Origin: Rhizophlyctis rosea
Lineage: Eukaryota; Chytridiomycota; Chytridiomycetes; Rhizophlyctidales; Rhizophlyctidaceae
Length of the DNA stretch: 64,000 bases
Assembly: GCA_027596075.1 (NCBI GenBank)
Contig: JADGJC010000055.1
Span: 62,001-126,000 of the forward strand
Direction of reading: 5' to 3'
The notes beneath the pieces were generated by a model, which searched no databases, was not told where the DNA came from, and was given only the letters and a program-made list of their open reading frames with translations. Shown piece by piece: positions 10,809-20,608 of this stretch. The first letter of the stretch is position 1. Each line of letters opens with the position of its first letter. Both the position numbers and the translations under genes were made by a program.

Positions 10809-12876
10809 ATGTCGTCTCAAGTCAACTTCTCCACGTTCTCAAAAGACCTAAATGAGTCTTATCAGCAGGTCTTGTCGGCCGACGACCCTATCAACTGGGC
10901 AATGTATTCATATGACAAGGGTGGTAACGACCTCAAATTGACCGGAAGTGGAGGTGCGTGGGAAAGTCTGCCCCTTCGAAATTTCTATTGAGAAGATTTC
11001 GGAAAGCTTACTGCAGGAGTTTTGCTGTTTAACTTGCAGACGGTGGACTGGAGGAACTTCAAGAGGAGTTTGAGGAGAGTAAAATTCAATACGCGTTCGC
11101 ACGTGTCGTAGAACCCATTTCCGGTTTGCCAAAGTTTGTTCTGATATCATGGGTAAGGGCCTGTTTCAACGCTGTCATCCTGAACAACAACGCTCATGAA
11201 AGCGACCGGCAATCGTTAGTGTGGCGACGGTGTCCCAACCGCCAAGAAGGGTCTCTTCCACTACCATGTAAACGACGTAACGAAATACTTCAAAGGCTAC
11301 CATGTTCATATAAATGCACGCGGAGAAGGGGACGTAGATCCCAATTTGATCATGAAGAAAGTCAAGGATAGTTCGGGTGCGAAATACTCGATCCATAATG
11401 AGAAAGGACGATCTGCAGCGAGTCAGGAGCCTGCTCCAGTGGTATGTATTCGATGGCGTAGGGTGTCGACCGATTCAACGTTCCTAATGCATTCCATACA
11501 GGGGTCAAGTTATGTTCCAGTTCAAACCGCGCCAAAGCCACTTTACACCTCCGCAGCTCCATCCCCTGCCCCTCACCCCAGTCCTTCCCCTGCGCCTGCT
11601 CCCGCTCCCCGTCCCTCTCCCGGACCGACCCCTCCTCGCCCCGCGGCAGCCATGCCGCCATCTGCTGCCGCACGCTTCGGTCCGGCCGCGGCCCAAGCCG
11701 CCGACGACCGGGTCCAGGCGGAGCGGGAACGGCGTGAGCGGGAGGAGCGCGAAGCTCGGGAGCGTGCGGAGCGGGAGGCTGCAGACCGTGAAGCGCGGGA
11801 TCGGGAGCGCGAGAGGCAGGCTAGGGAAGAGACTGAGAGGCGCCTGAGGGAGCAGTCTGACCGGGAGGAGAGGGATCGGAGGGAGAGCGAGGAGAGGGAT
11901 GCTAGAGCTCGGGCTGATCGGGAGGCACGCGAGGCCGAGGAACGTAGACGGGAGGACGAACGGGAGAGGGAGGCCGCTGCGGCGGAGGCGGCTAGAGCAG
12001 GTTGGTACAATTTACCTCGGTATCACAAGTGATTCAATCTTGACTAATTCGCACTTCAGCCGCTCCAGCACCCTCGATACCCTCCCGACCCGAATCCAGC
12101 GCTGCAAGCCTCATCGCGCTTGCTCTTTACGACTATGCAGCTGGTGAGTCGAAGTATCTCGCTCATTGCTCGAGGAGTGGCTAATGACATAGACTTCCAG
12201 AGGAGTCAAACGAGATATCGTTACAAGAGAACGAACATGTAACGAACATTGTTCAAATTGATGAGGGTTGGTGGCAGGGAACCAACGGCAGGGGAGAAAC
12301 GGGTTTGTTTCCCGCCAAGTGAGTCTCCTTACCCCTCTAATAGAGCGAGAATTTTATTGCGGAAGGGTCCCGATTGACGGTTACTGATCTCATCTTACAT
12401 ACACCAGCTACGTCGAGCTCGTGGACTCCTCGGCTGCCTCCGCCGCTGCCGCACCTTCCGCTTCGCCCTCACGAGAACCGGAACCGGTACCGCAACCTCC
12501 CACGCCCGAAACGGAACCGGAACCCGTCTATGCAGATAGCCAGCAGGCGGGTGAAGAAGGGGCTCAAGCTGTAGCGCTGGTAGGTATGGCTGACTTCTCG
12601 GTTTGCATAATGCATCGCTATTTTCTTCATATGATTGCTTACGATCTATGGATTCACCAGTACGACTATGACGCGGCAGAGGAGAACGAAGTAACTTTCC
12701 GGGAGGGAGACATCATTACGGGAATTTCGATGGTGTCGGACGATTGGTGGCAGGGTTATGTGAATGGGAAATGGGGCTTGTGTATGTATCTGACGCCCAT
12801 TTTTCGCAGCAACTTATTGGTCCTTTGCTAATTCCTTGATGCAGTCCCAGGCAACTATGTTGAGCTCAAGCAGTAA
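10809..12876 (+). CDS. ABP1: Abp1/drebrin-like actin-binding protein
   Basis: Several exons joined by GT-AG introns encode an ADF-homology domain (VNFSTFSKDLNESYQQVLSA; WCGDGVPTAKKG after the 11217 acceptor; YHVHINARGEGDVDP). A proline/alanine-rich linker comes next, then a highly charged Arg/Glu segment (about 11700-12000) predicted to be a coiled coil. Two SH3 domains close the protein. SH3-1 (ALALYDYAAG to GWWQGTNGRGETGLFPANYV) is split by introns near 12145 and 12320. SH3-2 (YDYDAAEENEVTF to DDWWQGYVNGKWGLFPGNYV) ends with ELKQ and TAA at 12874-12876. The Abp1 family binds F-actin, activates Arp2/3 and couples actin patches to endocytosis. The order ADF-H, charged helix, Pro-rich, SH3 is normal; two SH3 domains is a known variation in fungi. 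Exon borders are inferred, the product is confident. Confidence 0.88.
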
Positions 12877-13192
12877 TAACAGAAAGGAAAGAGCGCCAAT
12901 GAGGCCCGGCCCGCAACATATATAGATAGTAGTTTCTCTTTTATTGAGATTGAGATCGTTTGTTTTGATGAATACATACTTTGTTCTTTGTAATGGGTGA
13001 CGATCTCATCGCCTCTCAGGTCTCTGTCCAGACCATTCGGACACGTGCCAGTGGCACGGCTGTTCATGAGCCCTTCCCATCAATTCCACTCCCCCAAGCA
13101 GCATCTTTTTGTCTTCGCATCTTTTTGTCTTCCGCCGACCACGTCCACAGGCAACAACTTGGAGTACTGCCTCCACTACCACAACGTCCAAC
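12877..13192. other. intergenic, Abp1 to dUTPase
   Basis: About 315 bases. Holds the Abp1 3' untranslated region and probably the dUTPase promoter and the start of its first exon. No other signal seen. Confidence 0.35.
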
Positions 13193-14053
13193 ATGACCAC
13201 CTCAGAGTCTCTCCCTCTCCCTCCTCCGGCTCTTACAATGAAAGAGACACAGTCTCCGACGCCGTAACTAGTCAAACGCTTGAGTGAGAAAGCAAGTCTG
13301 CCTGTTCGAGGGTCTGCGTTGGCGGCTGGATATGACTTGTGCAGGTACTTGCGACCTGACTTGTCATCTTTGTGTGGCTACTCATACGGGACGAGCGAGT
13401 CTTTCTGATCGTTGGCTTCTACCGGCGTGCTTGAGCGCGTTTCCCCTTCCTGCTCTTGCGCCGAAATTTACGCACACGTTGCTTTGCAGTGCCGCAAACA
13501 TAACAATACCCTCGCATAACCGCGCAGTCGTACCAACCGACCTCTCTATAGCTGTCCCCCCCGGAACGTATGGACGTGTCGCACCTAGAAGTGGACTGGC
13601 CGTGAAGCACTTTATTGATACTGGTGCTGGTGTTATTGACGTAAGTGCGTGCTGTTCCTGGTTACAAAGAACAGTCCTTTCGAAAGTTTGGTGATGATCA
13701 TCTCCTTTTATTACGACACAATCAGGCGGACTACCGCGGACCCGTCGGTGTCGTGCTTTTCAATTTCGGTGATAAAGACTTTGAAGGTATCGTGTTTTAC
13801 AACCTTTGCTTGCATCACATATGCGAACGGACGCTGAGGCTTTCGCAAACTCAGTGAAGGAACGCGACCGAATAGCTCAGTTGATTCTGGAACGGATTGA
13901 AGTTGCTGTGGTGGAGGAAGTTACGGTGAGATGCGGCCTCGCATACGGCCCCTCATGGATTTTCCCTACTGACATTTTGGTCAACAGTCTCTCGATGATA
14001 CAAAGCGTGGAGCAGGAGGATTTGGTTCAACGGGTGGTCATTCAACACTGTAA
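13193..14053 (+). CDS. DUT1: dUTP pyrophosphatase (dUTPase), 5' end uncertain
   Basis: Hydrolyses dUTP to dUMP and PPi, keeping uracil out of DNA and feeding dTMP synthesis. The five trimeric-dUTPase motifs are split over exons: motif 1 AAGYDL (exon ending 13344), motif 2 PRSGLA and motif 3 GAGVIDADYRG (13490-13640 and from 13726), motif 4 RIAQLI (13855-13925) and the P-loop-like motif 5 [10 protein letters not shown] (from 13988). The frame before motif 1 reads [20 protein letters not shown] but has an in-frame TAA at 13265-13267, between a candidate Met at 13193 and LVKR. Therefore the true first exon probably splices in at the AG of CTAG (13270-13271), or the 5' end is damaged. The last exon may end at TAA 14051-14053 or splice on to a TAG at 14132-14134. 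Confidence 0.88.
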
Positions 14054-14627
14054 GTCTGTGCAGTCTAGCATGCTTCCGGTATGGGCCTGTACTAATGGCC
14101 CTCCTTCAGGCAGGACCGGAACTCACTAAGCTAGAATCGACGGATCTATCAATAAACAAAGACATTAATGATGCTTCTCAGCCCGCAGAAAGACGAAAGC
14201 TATCATATAATTTGTTTGTATTTGACTAGAGATCGTTGATGTGTGAGACATTCACTGCAGACACGTTGTTCGGATCCCATTAAGGCTTGTGGGTCTTTTC
14301 AAGGCGACGAATGATTGGCCAAAGCGGATTTGTCGAAGGTCTGCTAGTTCTCAGCGCCATTCAACATGAAAGAACGAACACCATCTCCGAAAGACAGTCA
14401 ATTGAGGAAGTAAGATTCACGTCCGCCACTGGCCCACACGCCGGCATGTAGTACTATTATTGAAAACGGTATCAATACAAAGAAATAAGTCTGTACATAA
14501 AAGATTAACGCAAGCCTACTATCGACTAGTAGGGAAAAGCTTCTAAGGGTCCGCAGACAAAATAGTATACATTTATTCAAGCGAAAGAAGAAGAAAAGGA
14601 AGCACCGCAAACAACCATCCCCGTCCA
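14054..14627. other. convergent intergenic region, no gene seen
   Basis: About 570 bases between the dUTPase and the minus-strand RNase III-like gene, holding both 3' ends. AT-richer than its surroundings. No RNA or repeat recognised. Confidence 0.35.
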
Positions 14628-16175
14628 TCACAGTGTCGTAGACCATTGTAGGAACGCCTTGGCCCATGTGACCCACCGCCCCCACATCCTCCGACCGTCC
14701 ATCCATGTAACTGCCGCCAGTGCTTCGATGTGGTCCCCCCGACCATGAACCTCCATATTAGTCGGCATGATCATTCCCGACAACCCGATTGCGTCCGCAT
14801 GCCATGCCAATGTCTCGTTACAAACCAAGAAGCACTTGATCTGATTGCCAAGGGAGCCGCGCTGGTCCTCCGGCTGGCGAGCAACAACGTGGCAGAACGT
14901 ACTCCAAGCCGCCAACAATTCCAACAATCCATCGCCGAGATACTCAAGAACCTCAAAATCACTATCCCTACGTAGCGCCCTGGAAAGATTGGGCGGATTG
15001 TTCCAACGCCAGCCAACCAAGGTCGCAACAGCCCTTTCGGCGCGGTGCTGAGGCGGCGACGGACCAAACTGAGCAGGTATGACAGGGGGGAGGATGCCTA
15101 GTGACGTGATGGCGTCCAAGGCGAAATAGGGGCCGAGAATCGAAGCCAGATAGCCAATGACAACCTGTAGGTGCTCCGCTGATCCGACACGGGTACTGGA
15201 TGTGAAAAGATCGGATGATGAGGTATGTAGCTGACTGAAATCAAATGCCCATGACACAAAGTCGGCAAGCTTCAGTCGGTGTGCATGGATTTCTTCGTCG
15301 TTGAAGAGTAGTTTCGCAAGATCCGTCATAGCCCCCGGGGTCGACCAGGGTAAGAAATCGAAGACGTGGATGGAGCGAGAGCACTTTAGGATGCCTTGTC
15401 CCAGGAGTTTGAACGGTTTGGCGACCTTTACATTTGGATGAGATAGCAGAGTCGCAAGAAGCGGGAGATTCAGCGTGCGGTACGTCAAAAGGCGAAGAGT
15501 TAGCATGATGGTGGCTACATCTAGGAACATGCAAAGCTCATGTAGTTTCACCAAGGCAACCGGGACGTGAGTGAGTAGAGACCTATTGACAAGATGAATG
15601 ATTTCTACAGATATCGGTAGATAGGAATGTCTGAAAGTGATGTCAAACAGAGTGTTCATGGATCGTGCCCATTGTTTTGCGGAGTGGATCTTCGCGGTAA
15701 TGAACTGCTTTGCGACCGAACCAGATGCAGGTTTCACGTGAGACCCAAAGGCCAACACCGTTGCCCAATTCCTGACGTTTCCGTTGGTCACGCTGGCCGC
15801 TATTGGAGGCAACAGACGCAGAAGGCGACCTCGAAATTGGCGGAGATGGGTGATTTGAAGAGTGGTGGGAGGCGTGGATGGGTCGAAAGGTGATAGAGGG
15901 CACCAGCGGGACCCGCTTTGACGCAAAAGCACGAGTGCGATGGCTCCACTTTGCGGCAACGTGTTTCCCATTACTATGCCCAGCAAAGCGAGAAACTGGC
16001 AGAAGGACGCTACATGCAGTAGTAGAGATGCGGCGGTGGTGATGAAGATTGGATCTTGAAAAGAGTCAAGTGCGGGGGTTTTGTCGATCAGGAGGAAGTC
16101 GGGCCAAGTCAAGACGATCGCGATGGTCAGTGCGAGACCTGGCGCGGGAATCACAGGTAACAATGCCCACACCAT
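14628..16175 (-). CDS. putative membrane-anchored RNase III-family protein, intact copy 2
   Basis: A single-exon protein of 515 residues. The C-terminal third is a complete RNase III fold: LVGWRWNNPPNLSRAL (about 387-401), the signature FEVLEYLGDGLLELLAAW (407-424), VCNETLAWHADAIGL (451-465) and RGDHIEALAAVTWMD (479-493). The metal-binding acids line up as E411, D415, D481 and E484, so the site looks intact. There is no double-stranded-RNA-binding domain after it. The N-terminal 380 residues are unlike bacterial RNase III or Dicer. They start with a hydrophobic segment (about 8-30), a second at 45-69, and further hydrophobic stretches at about 195-245 and 335-365, which suggests membrane association. 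The role is unknown; by family it should cleave structured or double-stranded RNA as a dimer. A broken paralog lies at 4660-6283. The start Met follows an in-frame stop context and matches the paralog's N-terminus. Confidence 0.75.
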   Translation of the reverse strand: MVWALLPVIPAPGLALTIAIVLTWPDFLLIDKTPALDSFQDPIFITTAASLLLHVASFCQFLALLGIVMGNTLPQSGAIALVLLRQSGSRWCPLSPFDPSTPPTTLQITHLRQFRGRLLRLLPPIAASVTNGNVRNWATVLAFGSHVKPASGSVAKQFITAKIHSAKQWARSMNTLFDITFRHSYLPISVEIIHLVNRSLLTHVPVALVKLHELCMFLDVATIMLTLRLLTYRTLNLPLLATLLSHPNVKVAKPFKLLGQGILKCSRSIHVFDFLPWSTPGAMTDLAKLLFNDEEIHAHRLKLADFVSWAFDFSQLHTSSSDLFTSSTRVGSAEHLQVVIGYLASILGPYFALDAITSLGILPPVIPAQFGPSPPQHRAERAVATLVGWRWNNPPNLSRALRRDSDFEVLEYLGDGLLELLAAWSTFCHVVARQPEDQRGSLGNQIKCFLVCNETLAWHADAIGLSGMIMPTNMEVHGRGDHIEALAAVTWMDGRRMWGRWVTWAKAFLQWSTTL

Positions 16176-16481
16176 GGCTGCTTGTATGTCCTGTTTTGTG
16201 CAATGTTAACATATGTGGAGCGCGCAGAGGAACTGCTTGTTACCTTAGAGTCTCAGTGCGGAGGCTCGATATAGGACTTCATAGAACCATGGGAACAATT
16301 CGGTGAACAAGATGAGAGGTTCACTCCAGGCGGTTGTGCAGCCAAGAAGACGACATTGTTGGGATCGTAGTCCATCACTTTGCATAAGCCACGCATGATC
16401 TTTATCCTGATTTCTGAGGAGAACGTGGGTCTGTGGCTTAGTTGCAGAGACATTGCCAATTTGAGAACATTGTTTCATAAC

Positions 16482-16660
16482 AACTGGCTTGTGGCCTAGT
16501 GGTTACGCGGGATGCCGGCCTGTGCAACCGAAAGGTGCAGGGTGCGGCTACCGGTGCAGCCACTTGTCCTTGTGGGACACACCCGTCTAGCTTGACAAGC
16601 CTTTTTTGTTTTCTGTGTTCAGACACCGTCTAGCTTAATGAGCCTTTTGTTTTTCTTTTC
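16482..16660 (+). repeat. tRNA-derived element with eroded B box (possible SINE)
   Basis: TGGCCTAGTGG (about 16491-16501) matches the A-box/D-arm pattern of tRNA genes. The expected B box some 40 bases on is degraded to GTGCGGCTACC. It is followed by GGTGCAGCCACTTGTCCTTGTGGG, similar to the region after the B box in the element at 3.8 kb. T-rich runs follow at 16600 and 16645. This is a weak call based on two partial resemblances. Confidence 0.3.
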
Positions 16661-17359
16661 ATATTCTGCCACTTTCTGCAATTTTGTATATACTTCCACC
16701 CTTTTATATTCGCTTGCCCATTGACTTCCGATTTGAAAGCTGTCACGGATTTTTACTCTTTCTTTCAACACATTTCATGTCATCACCACATCGCAATACA
16801 GCCACCTTGCCATTCCGCCCCAACCATTTTTATTGATTGTGTGTTTGAACTAACCTCTGCCCAAAAAAACGAAGTCGACATTCGGGAAGATAAGTTCAAC
16901 TCTAATACTGATACAGCACATTGTATTCAGTTGGTATCAAATTTTGGGGCAGGGAGCCTGCGGAGTTAAGCAAGAAACAAAGAAGTACAAAGGGCATGTT
17001 CAATCATGATGCAGTGGCGATGACCGGTAGTACATTTGTGTAGTATGTGTCTTGTGAAGGAAAGTAGGGATTGAATGACATGGACCCCTGGACCCTAAGT
17101 ACCCTGCCTACCGTGGCATTGCACTGATTATGTCATGGATTGAAATTGAATCCATGGTGTGGCTTGACGTCATGCAATGTCCGGGCACCGGCTGTGAAAC
17201 GCGTTTGCGGAGCGAAGTGTCTCCAGTTGTCTAGTTCGTTCACCTTCTCTGCTTTACACATCCGCATTTTTTCGAGCACGGGGCAAAGAAAGAGCCAGTG
17301 ATAGCGCTACTGCACTGCTGCCATAGTTACAGTGAGACAGTTAAGCAACAAATGATGGT

Positions 17360-17475
17360 TGTGCGGGTGCCTCAGTGGTCAACCGAATACCGGGTAGCTT
17401 TGTCGTGTGGCACTTTACATTTGCGTTAGCACCATTGCAACAGAACTGACTCAATACCCGGTTTCCAGGACAACT
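17360..17475 (+). repeat. possible third tRNA-like head
   Basis: GTGCGGGTGCCTCAGTGGTCAACCG (17369-17393) has an A-box-like core (TGCCTCAGTGG). No B box is visible. A short palindromic pair, ACCGGGTA and TACCCGGT, brackets the segment (about 17389 and 17455). Listed only because of its similarity in type to the two elements above. Confidence 0.2.
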
Positions 17476-17490
17476 ATAGCTGGCTTACAG

Positions 17491-19201
17491 AAAGAGAAGC
17501 CTTACACCCGCGCTATACTGGAGTCGTCACACCTCATCGACATCATGAACCATACGAAGTACATGCCACGCAGCCCCTGACAACCACACCTGCCTCCACA
17601 ACTACCACAGCAGCGCCTGTTGACGAGACAACAACCCGCTCTACCGTCCGATTCGACGAACGCACTCCTGATACCAATGTCATAGGTGGTGCTCAAACAA
17701 CACATACTGTTACGGCTCCTCCTCCTCCCACTACCACGTCCGAACTTCACCCGCAACCTCGTCAAGCATACCAGACCCTCGTCACTCAAACAACCACTCC
17801 AACCGGTACCACAACGGACACCATCACCCGAACCGCCGAAGTTGATGTACCAAACTCCGCAGTAAATACGAAAGAAACAAAAGAGCAGCGCGAGCTTCGC
17901 AAAGCACAGGAGCGGGAAGCCGCCAGGGAGGTGGAACGGCAGCGAAGGGAGCGGAATCGAACGCCGCAGATCTTACCATACGGCGCAGGGAATAGGAGGC
18001 CTCCGACGGATGATTTGTACATGAAGAGCTTCAATGTGAAGGTTCCACCGGGAGAGGTGAGCAATCTGCCCTCATCCTGTCAAAATACATGCATTTTCCG
18101 AACAACAGCAAACATTGACTTACACTCGACTACCAGGTCATGCCCTACACAGAAGAACGAACAAAGAGAATAAAAGCCTACAATCCAAATCCCCTTCGCA
18201 AAACTCCGCAAGCCCGTTATTCCGATGCTCTCGAGACTTACGTCCGCGCCCAAAAGCAGTACCTCAACAGTAGCAACAATCGATTCCTCCCAGCGCGCTG
18301 GACTACGGAGTACCGGAGAGAGTTTGTTGATTGGACAAAGAGCGCAGAGGAGGTGAAAGCAAAGATGGCCGCGAGGGGAACTATGTTGGATGGTGCTGGT
18401 GAAGTGAGGGAGGACAGGAGTGCCGCAGTGGCGAATATTGGGAGTGATGCAATAAGGGCGGGAGTGCCTGTCTTAACGACGCCAAGAGTTGGGGCAACTA
18501 CGACGACGAGGGAAACGCGGGTGGACAATGTACCCGGGGGAACGGTTACAACCGGTCGGGATGTTACAACCACTACTCAACCTGCAATGGTGGGCGACAC
18601 AAGCACGCTGGTGAACACTCGTAGCAGTCCCGTTCTTCCGCCCACATCGGCGCCTCCTCCGCCGTCACCTGCCCCAACCGCACAGCCCACCACAACAACA
18701 ACATCAGCAACGCGACCCCCCCCTCCCCCTCCCGCACCCATCCCCACAACCACAAGAACCCCCACGACAACAACAACAACCCAACCCCTCATCCCCACAA
18801 CCCCAATCCAACTCATCGACCGCATCATCCCCGCCGGCCTCCCCGAACCACTAGACCACATCCACCGCGAACGACGACACTACAGCAGCGTTGAAGACCG
18901 TGTTGGAGGGATGTTGAGGGAAGATGACGAGGTTTTGGAACGGCCGCGGTATAGGCCTCGGACGGCGTGGGGGGAGGTCAAGAATGCTGGGGCGGGGGTT
19001 AGTGTTGGGAGGGGTGGGACGGCCAGTGATGGATTGTATGATGGGTATGGGTATGTGAGGCCGGGGAGTAGTGGTAGTGTTGCGGGGGACGGGAGACCGG
19101 GGAGTAGGAGTGGGGTGGTGACGCCTCATCCTACTACGTATGAGATGGCGGAGGATTTGCTGAGGAGGAGTCAGGCTAGGGTTGCTGCTGGGAGAGGGTG
19201 A
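17491..19201 (+). CDS. Thr/Pro-rich protein with TEYRREFxDW motif, 5' end unresolved
   Basis: A frame entering after an acceptor-like ACAG at 17487-17490 runs through a Thr/Pro-rich stretch and an Arg/Glu-rich helix (KEQRELRKAQEREAAREVE). It reaches a conserved-looking block, LPYGAGNRRPPTDDLYMKSF. A GTGAGC donor at about 18058 splices to the acceptor at about 18137, giving VPPGE-VMPYTEERTKRIKA. The second exon has PARWTTEYRREFVDWTKS (about 18292-18345), a long Thr/Pro-rich linker and a Gly-rich tail, ending in TGA at 19199-19201. The TEYRREFxDW block resembles the S/TEYxxxFxW type of short repeat found in microtubule-associated proteins of the MDM1/SAXO kind; that is inference from a single match. 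Base composition flips from C-rich to G/T-rich at about 18885. I do not recognise the family. Confidence 0.6.
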
Positions 19202-19595
19202 GTAGGTTTAAAGAGAGGAATTTTGTTGGGTGGGTGAGGCTTTGGGTTTTGGAGGGGGGCATCAGAGTTCTGTTTTTGGGTACGTGCAAGGTTGATAGAT
19301 AGTATATGGTGCAAAAGTAATTCCTTAATATGAGGCGACTTGTTTTTGCTGCGAAATTGATTAGTGATCGTTTTCGAATTTGCTTAGTTTTCTGCACGAC
19401 ATTGGTCATTATTGCTATTGTATGCTCGTATTTATAGATTTTGTAACATTGACAAGGGAAGCAGTATTGCGGTGAGTGGTAACTACGACTTGTAGAGTGC
19501 CCGTAACCTGGCGAAAGAGAACAATCATTGCAGCCAATGAGACGAAGTGGGTTGCGCATCGCTATAAACATGAACTGCAATTGAACGGTGGGAAC
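19202..19595. other. convergent intergenic region
   Basis: About 390 AT-rich bases between the stop of the T/P-rich gene and the stop of the minus-strand EF-hand gene. Presumably both 3' untranslated regions. No other signal. Confidence 0.35.
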
Positions 19596-20150
19596 TTACG
19601 CCTCCTCCACAAACGTATCCGCCGGAATCCTATTCGTATCCGATCCTGCCGGTCGCGCATTTGGATTCGTGGCACCGATGTTCTTCATTGCTAGAAAACT
19701 CCATCGTCAAATTCCATTACTACCTTATAAACCCTACAGGCGGCATCATCCACAAACCTTCCTGATACTGCTCCAAAGAAATATACCCCTTCCCCGTAAC
19801 ATCAAAAATCCGAAACAAAGAAAGGAGATTGTCTCTGGAGAAGAGGACCAGACTTTGCCCGCGGGCTTTGGCGTTACGCATTTCTTCTAATTTGCGGACC
19901 ATAAATTCTTTTGGGTCGTCTGTGGGTGATAGAAACGTTTGAGGCTCAGGTGGTGCAAAAGATTTTTAGAGTGTTGGAGGCAGTATATGGGGAGGTTTTT
20001 ACCTGGCCGCTCGAAAAGTACAGCGCTTGTGAGCATTTGAAGGATATGTGGGACGCGATGTTTCGTGAGGTAATCGGTTGCTTCGGCGGTGTGGGAGGGC
20101 GGTTGGGTGGTGGCTGTTTGTGGTGGTGGGGCTGTTGTTACTGCTGGCAT
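19596..20150 (-). CDS. EFCAB10: EFCAB10-like ciliary EF-hand protein
   Basis: Three exons on the minus strand: 20150-20003, 19919-19758 and 19690-19596, with GT-AG introns of about 83 and 67 bases. Exon 1 gives a Pro/Thr leader then ATDYLTKHRVPHILQMLTSA, the dimerisation-type helix that opens EFCAB10. The splice gives FERPDDPKEFMVRKLEEMR. Exon 2 gives the single EF-hand, FRIFDVTGKGYISLEQYQE. Exon 3 gives AMKNIGATNPNARPAGSDTN and FVEEA. The arrangement matches the small EFCAB10 family (about 130 residues), which is found in organisms with motile cilia. The EF loop DVTGKGYISLEQ is short of acidic ligands at position 3, so calcium binding may be weak. Presence in a fungus points to flagellated zoospores. 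Confidence 0.82.
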
Positions 20151-20608
20151 GGTGGGGGGGTTTGAGATTCGGCAAAGGGTTGGAAAATGACAATTGGTAA
20201 AAAGGAGGGAGAAGGAAGAACAAACAGGGAAGAAATTGGTGTTGGTGCTGACAGTTCGCTTACACCATCCAAGTTGGACCGTGTCGGAGGATGCCGGAGG
20301 GCGAAGCATTTCCCGGTTTTGTCCCTTTTGTCCGGACTCTTAATCGGAAATATGGGTTTCCCCGCCGTCTTCTCCCTGTAAATAATCCGCGACTTCAAAC
20401 ATGAACCCTCCATCAAGCATACGTGGCGGCTTCTGGTTCTGTCACGCGTTCAAAAAGGTCAGTCGGAGTCGGTCCTTGTGATTGTTCGCAGCACCATCGA
20501 ATGAGTCCATAATCTGAGTGTCAGATTGTGATAAGAACGCGTTCCCTGGGGGTTCCTCCTTAGCCGTCCACAATCAAACCATCCCCTTTCTTTCCCACAT
20601 CCCATTCT
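20151..20608. promoter_or_regulatory. divergent promoter region
   Basis: About 460 bases between the start of the minus-strand EF-hand gene and the plus-strand membrane-protein gene. Should contain both promoters. No clear TATA or known binding motif identified. Confidence 0.3.

Larger units (their letters stand above)
16176..17490. other. intergenic, 1.3 kb, tRNA-like debris
   Basis: No protein-coding frame with domain content. Two tRNA-like heads are listed separately (16482-16575 and 17360-17475). Bases 16570-16660 carry the repeated words CCGTCTAGCTT and GAC/GAG-CCTTTT. The 3' part probably holds the promoter or missing first exon of the downstream T/P-rich gene. Confidence 0.35.
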
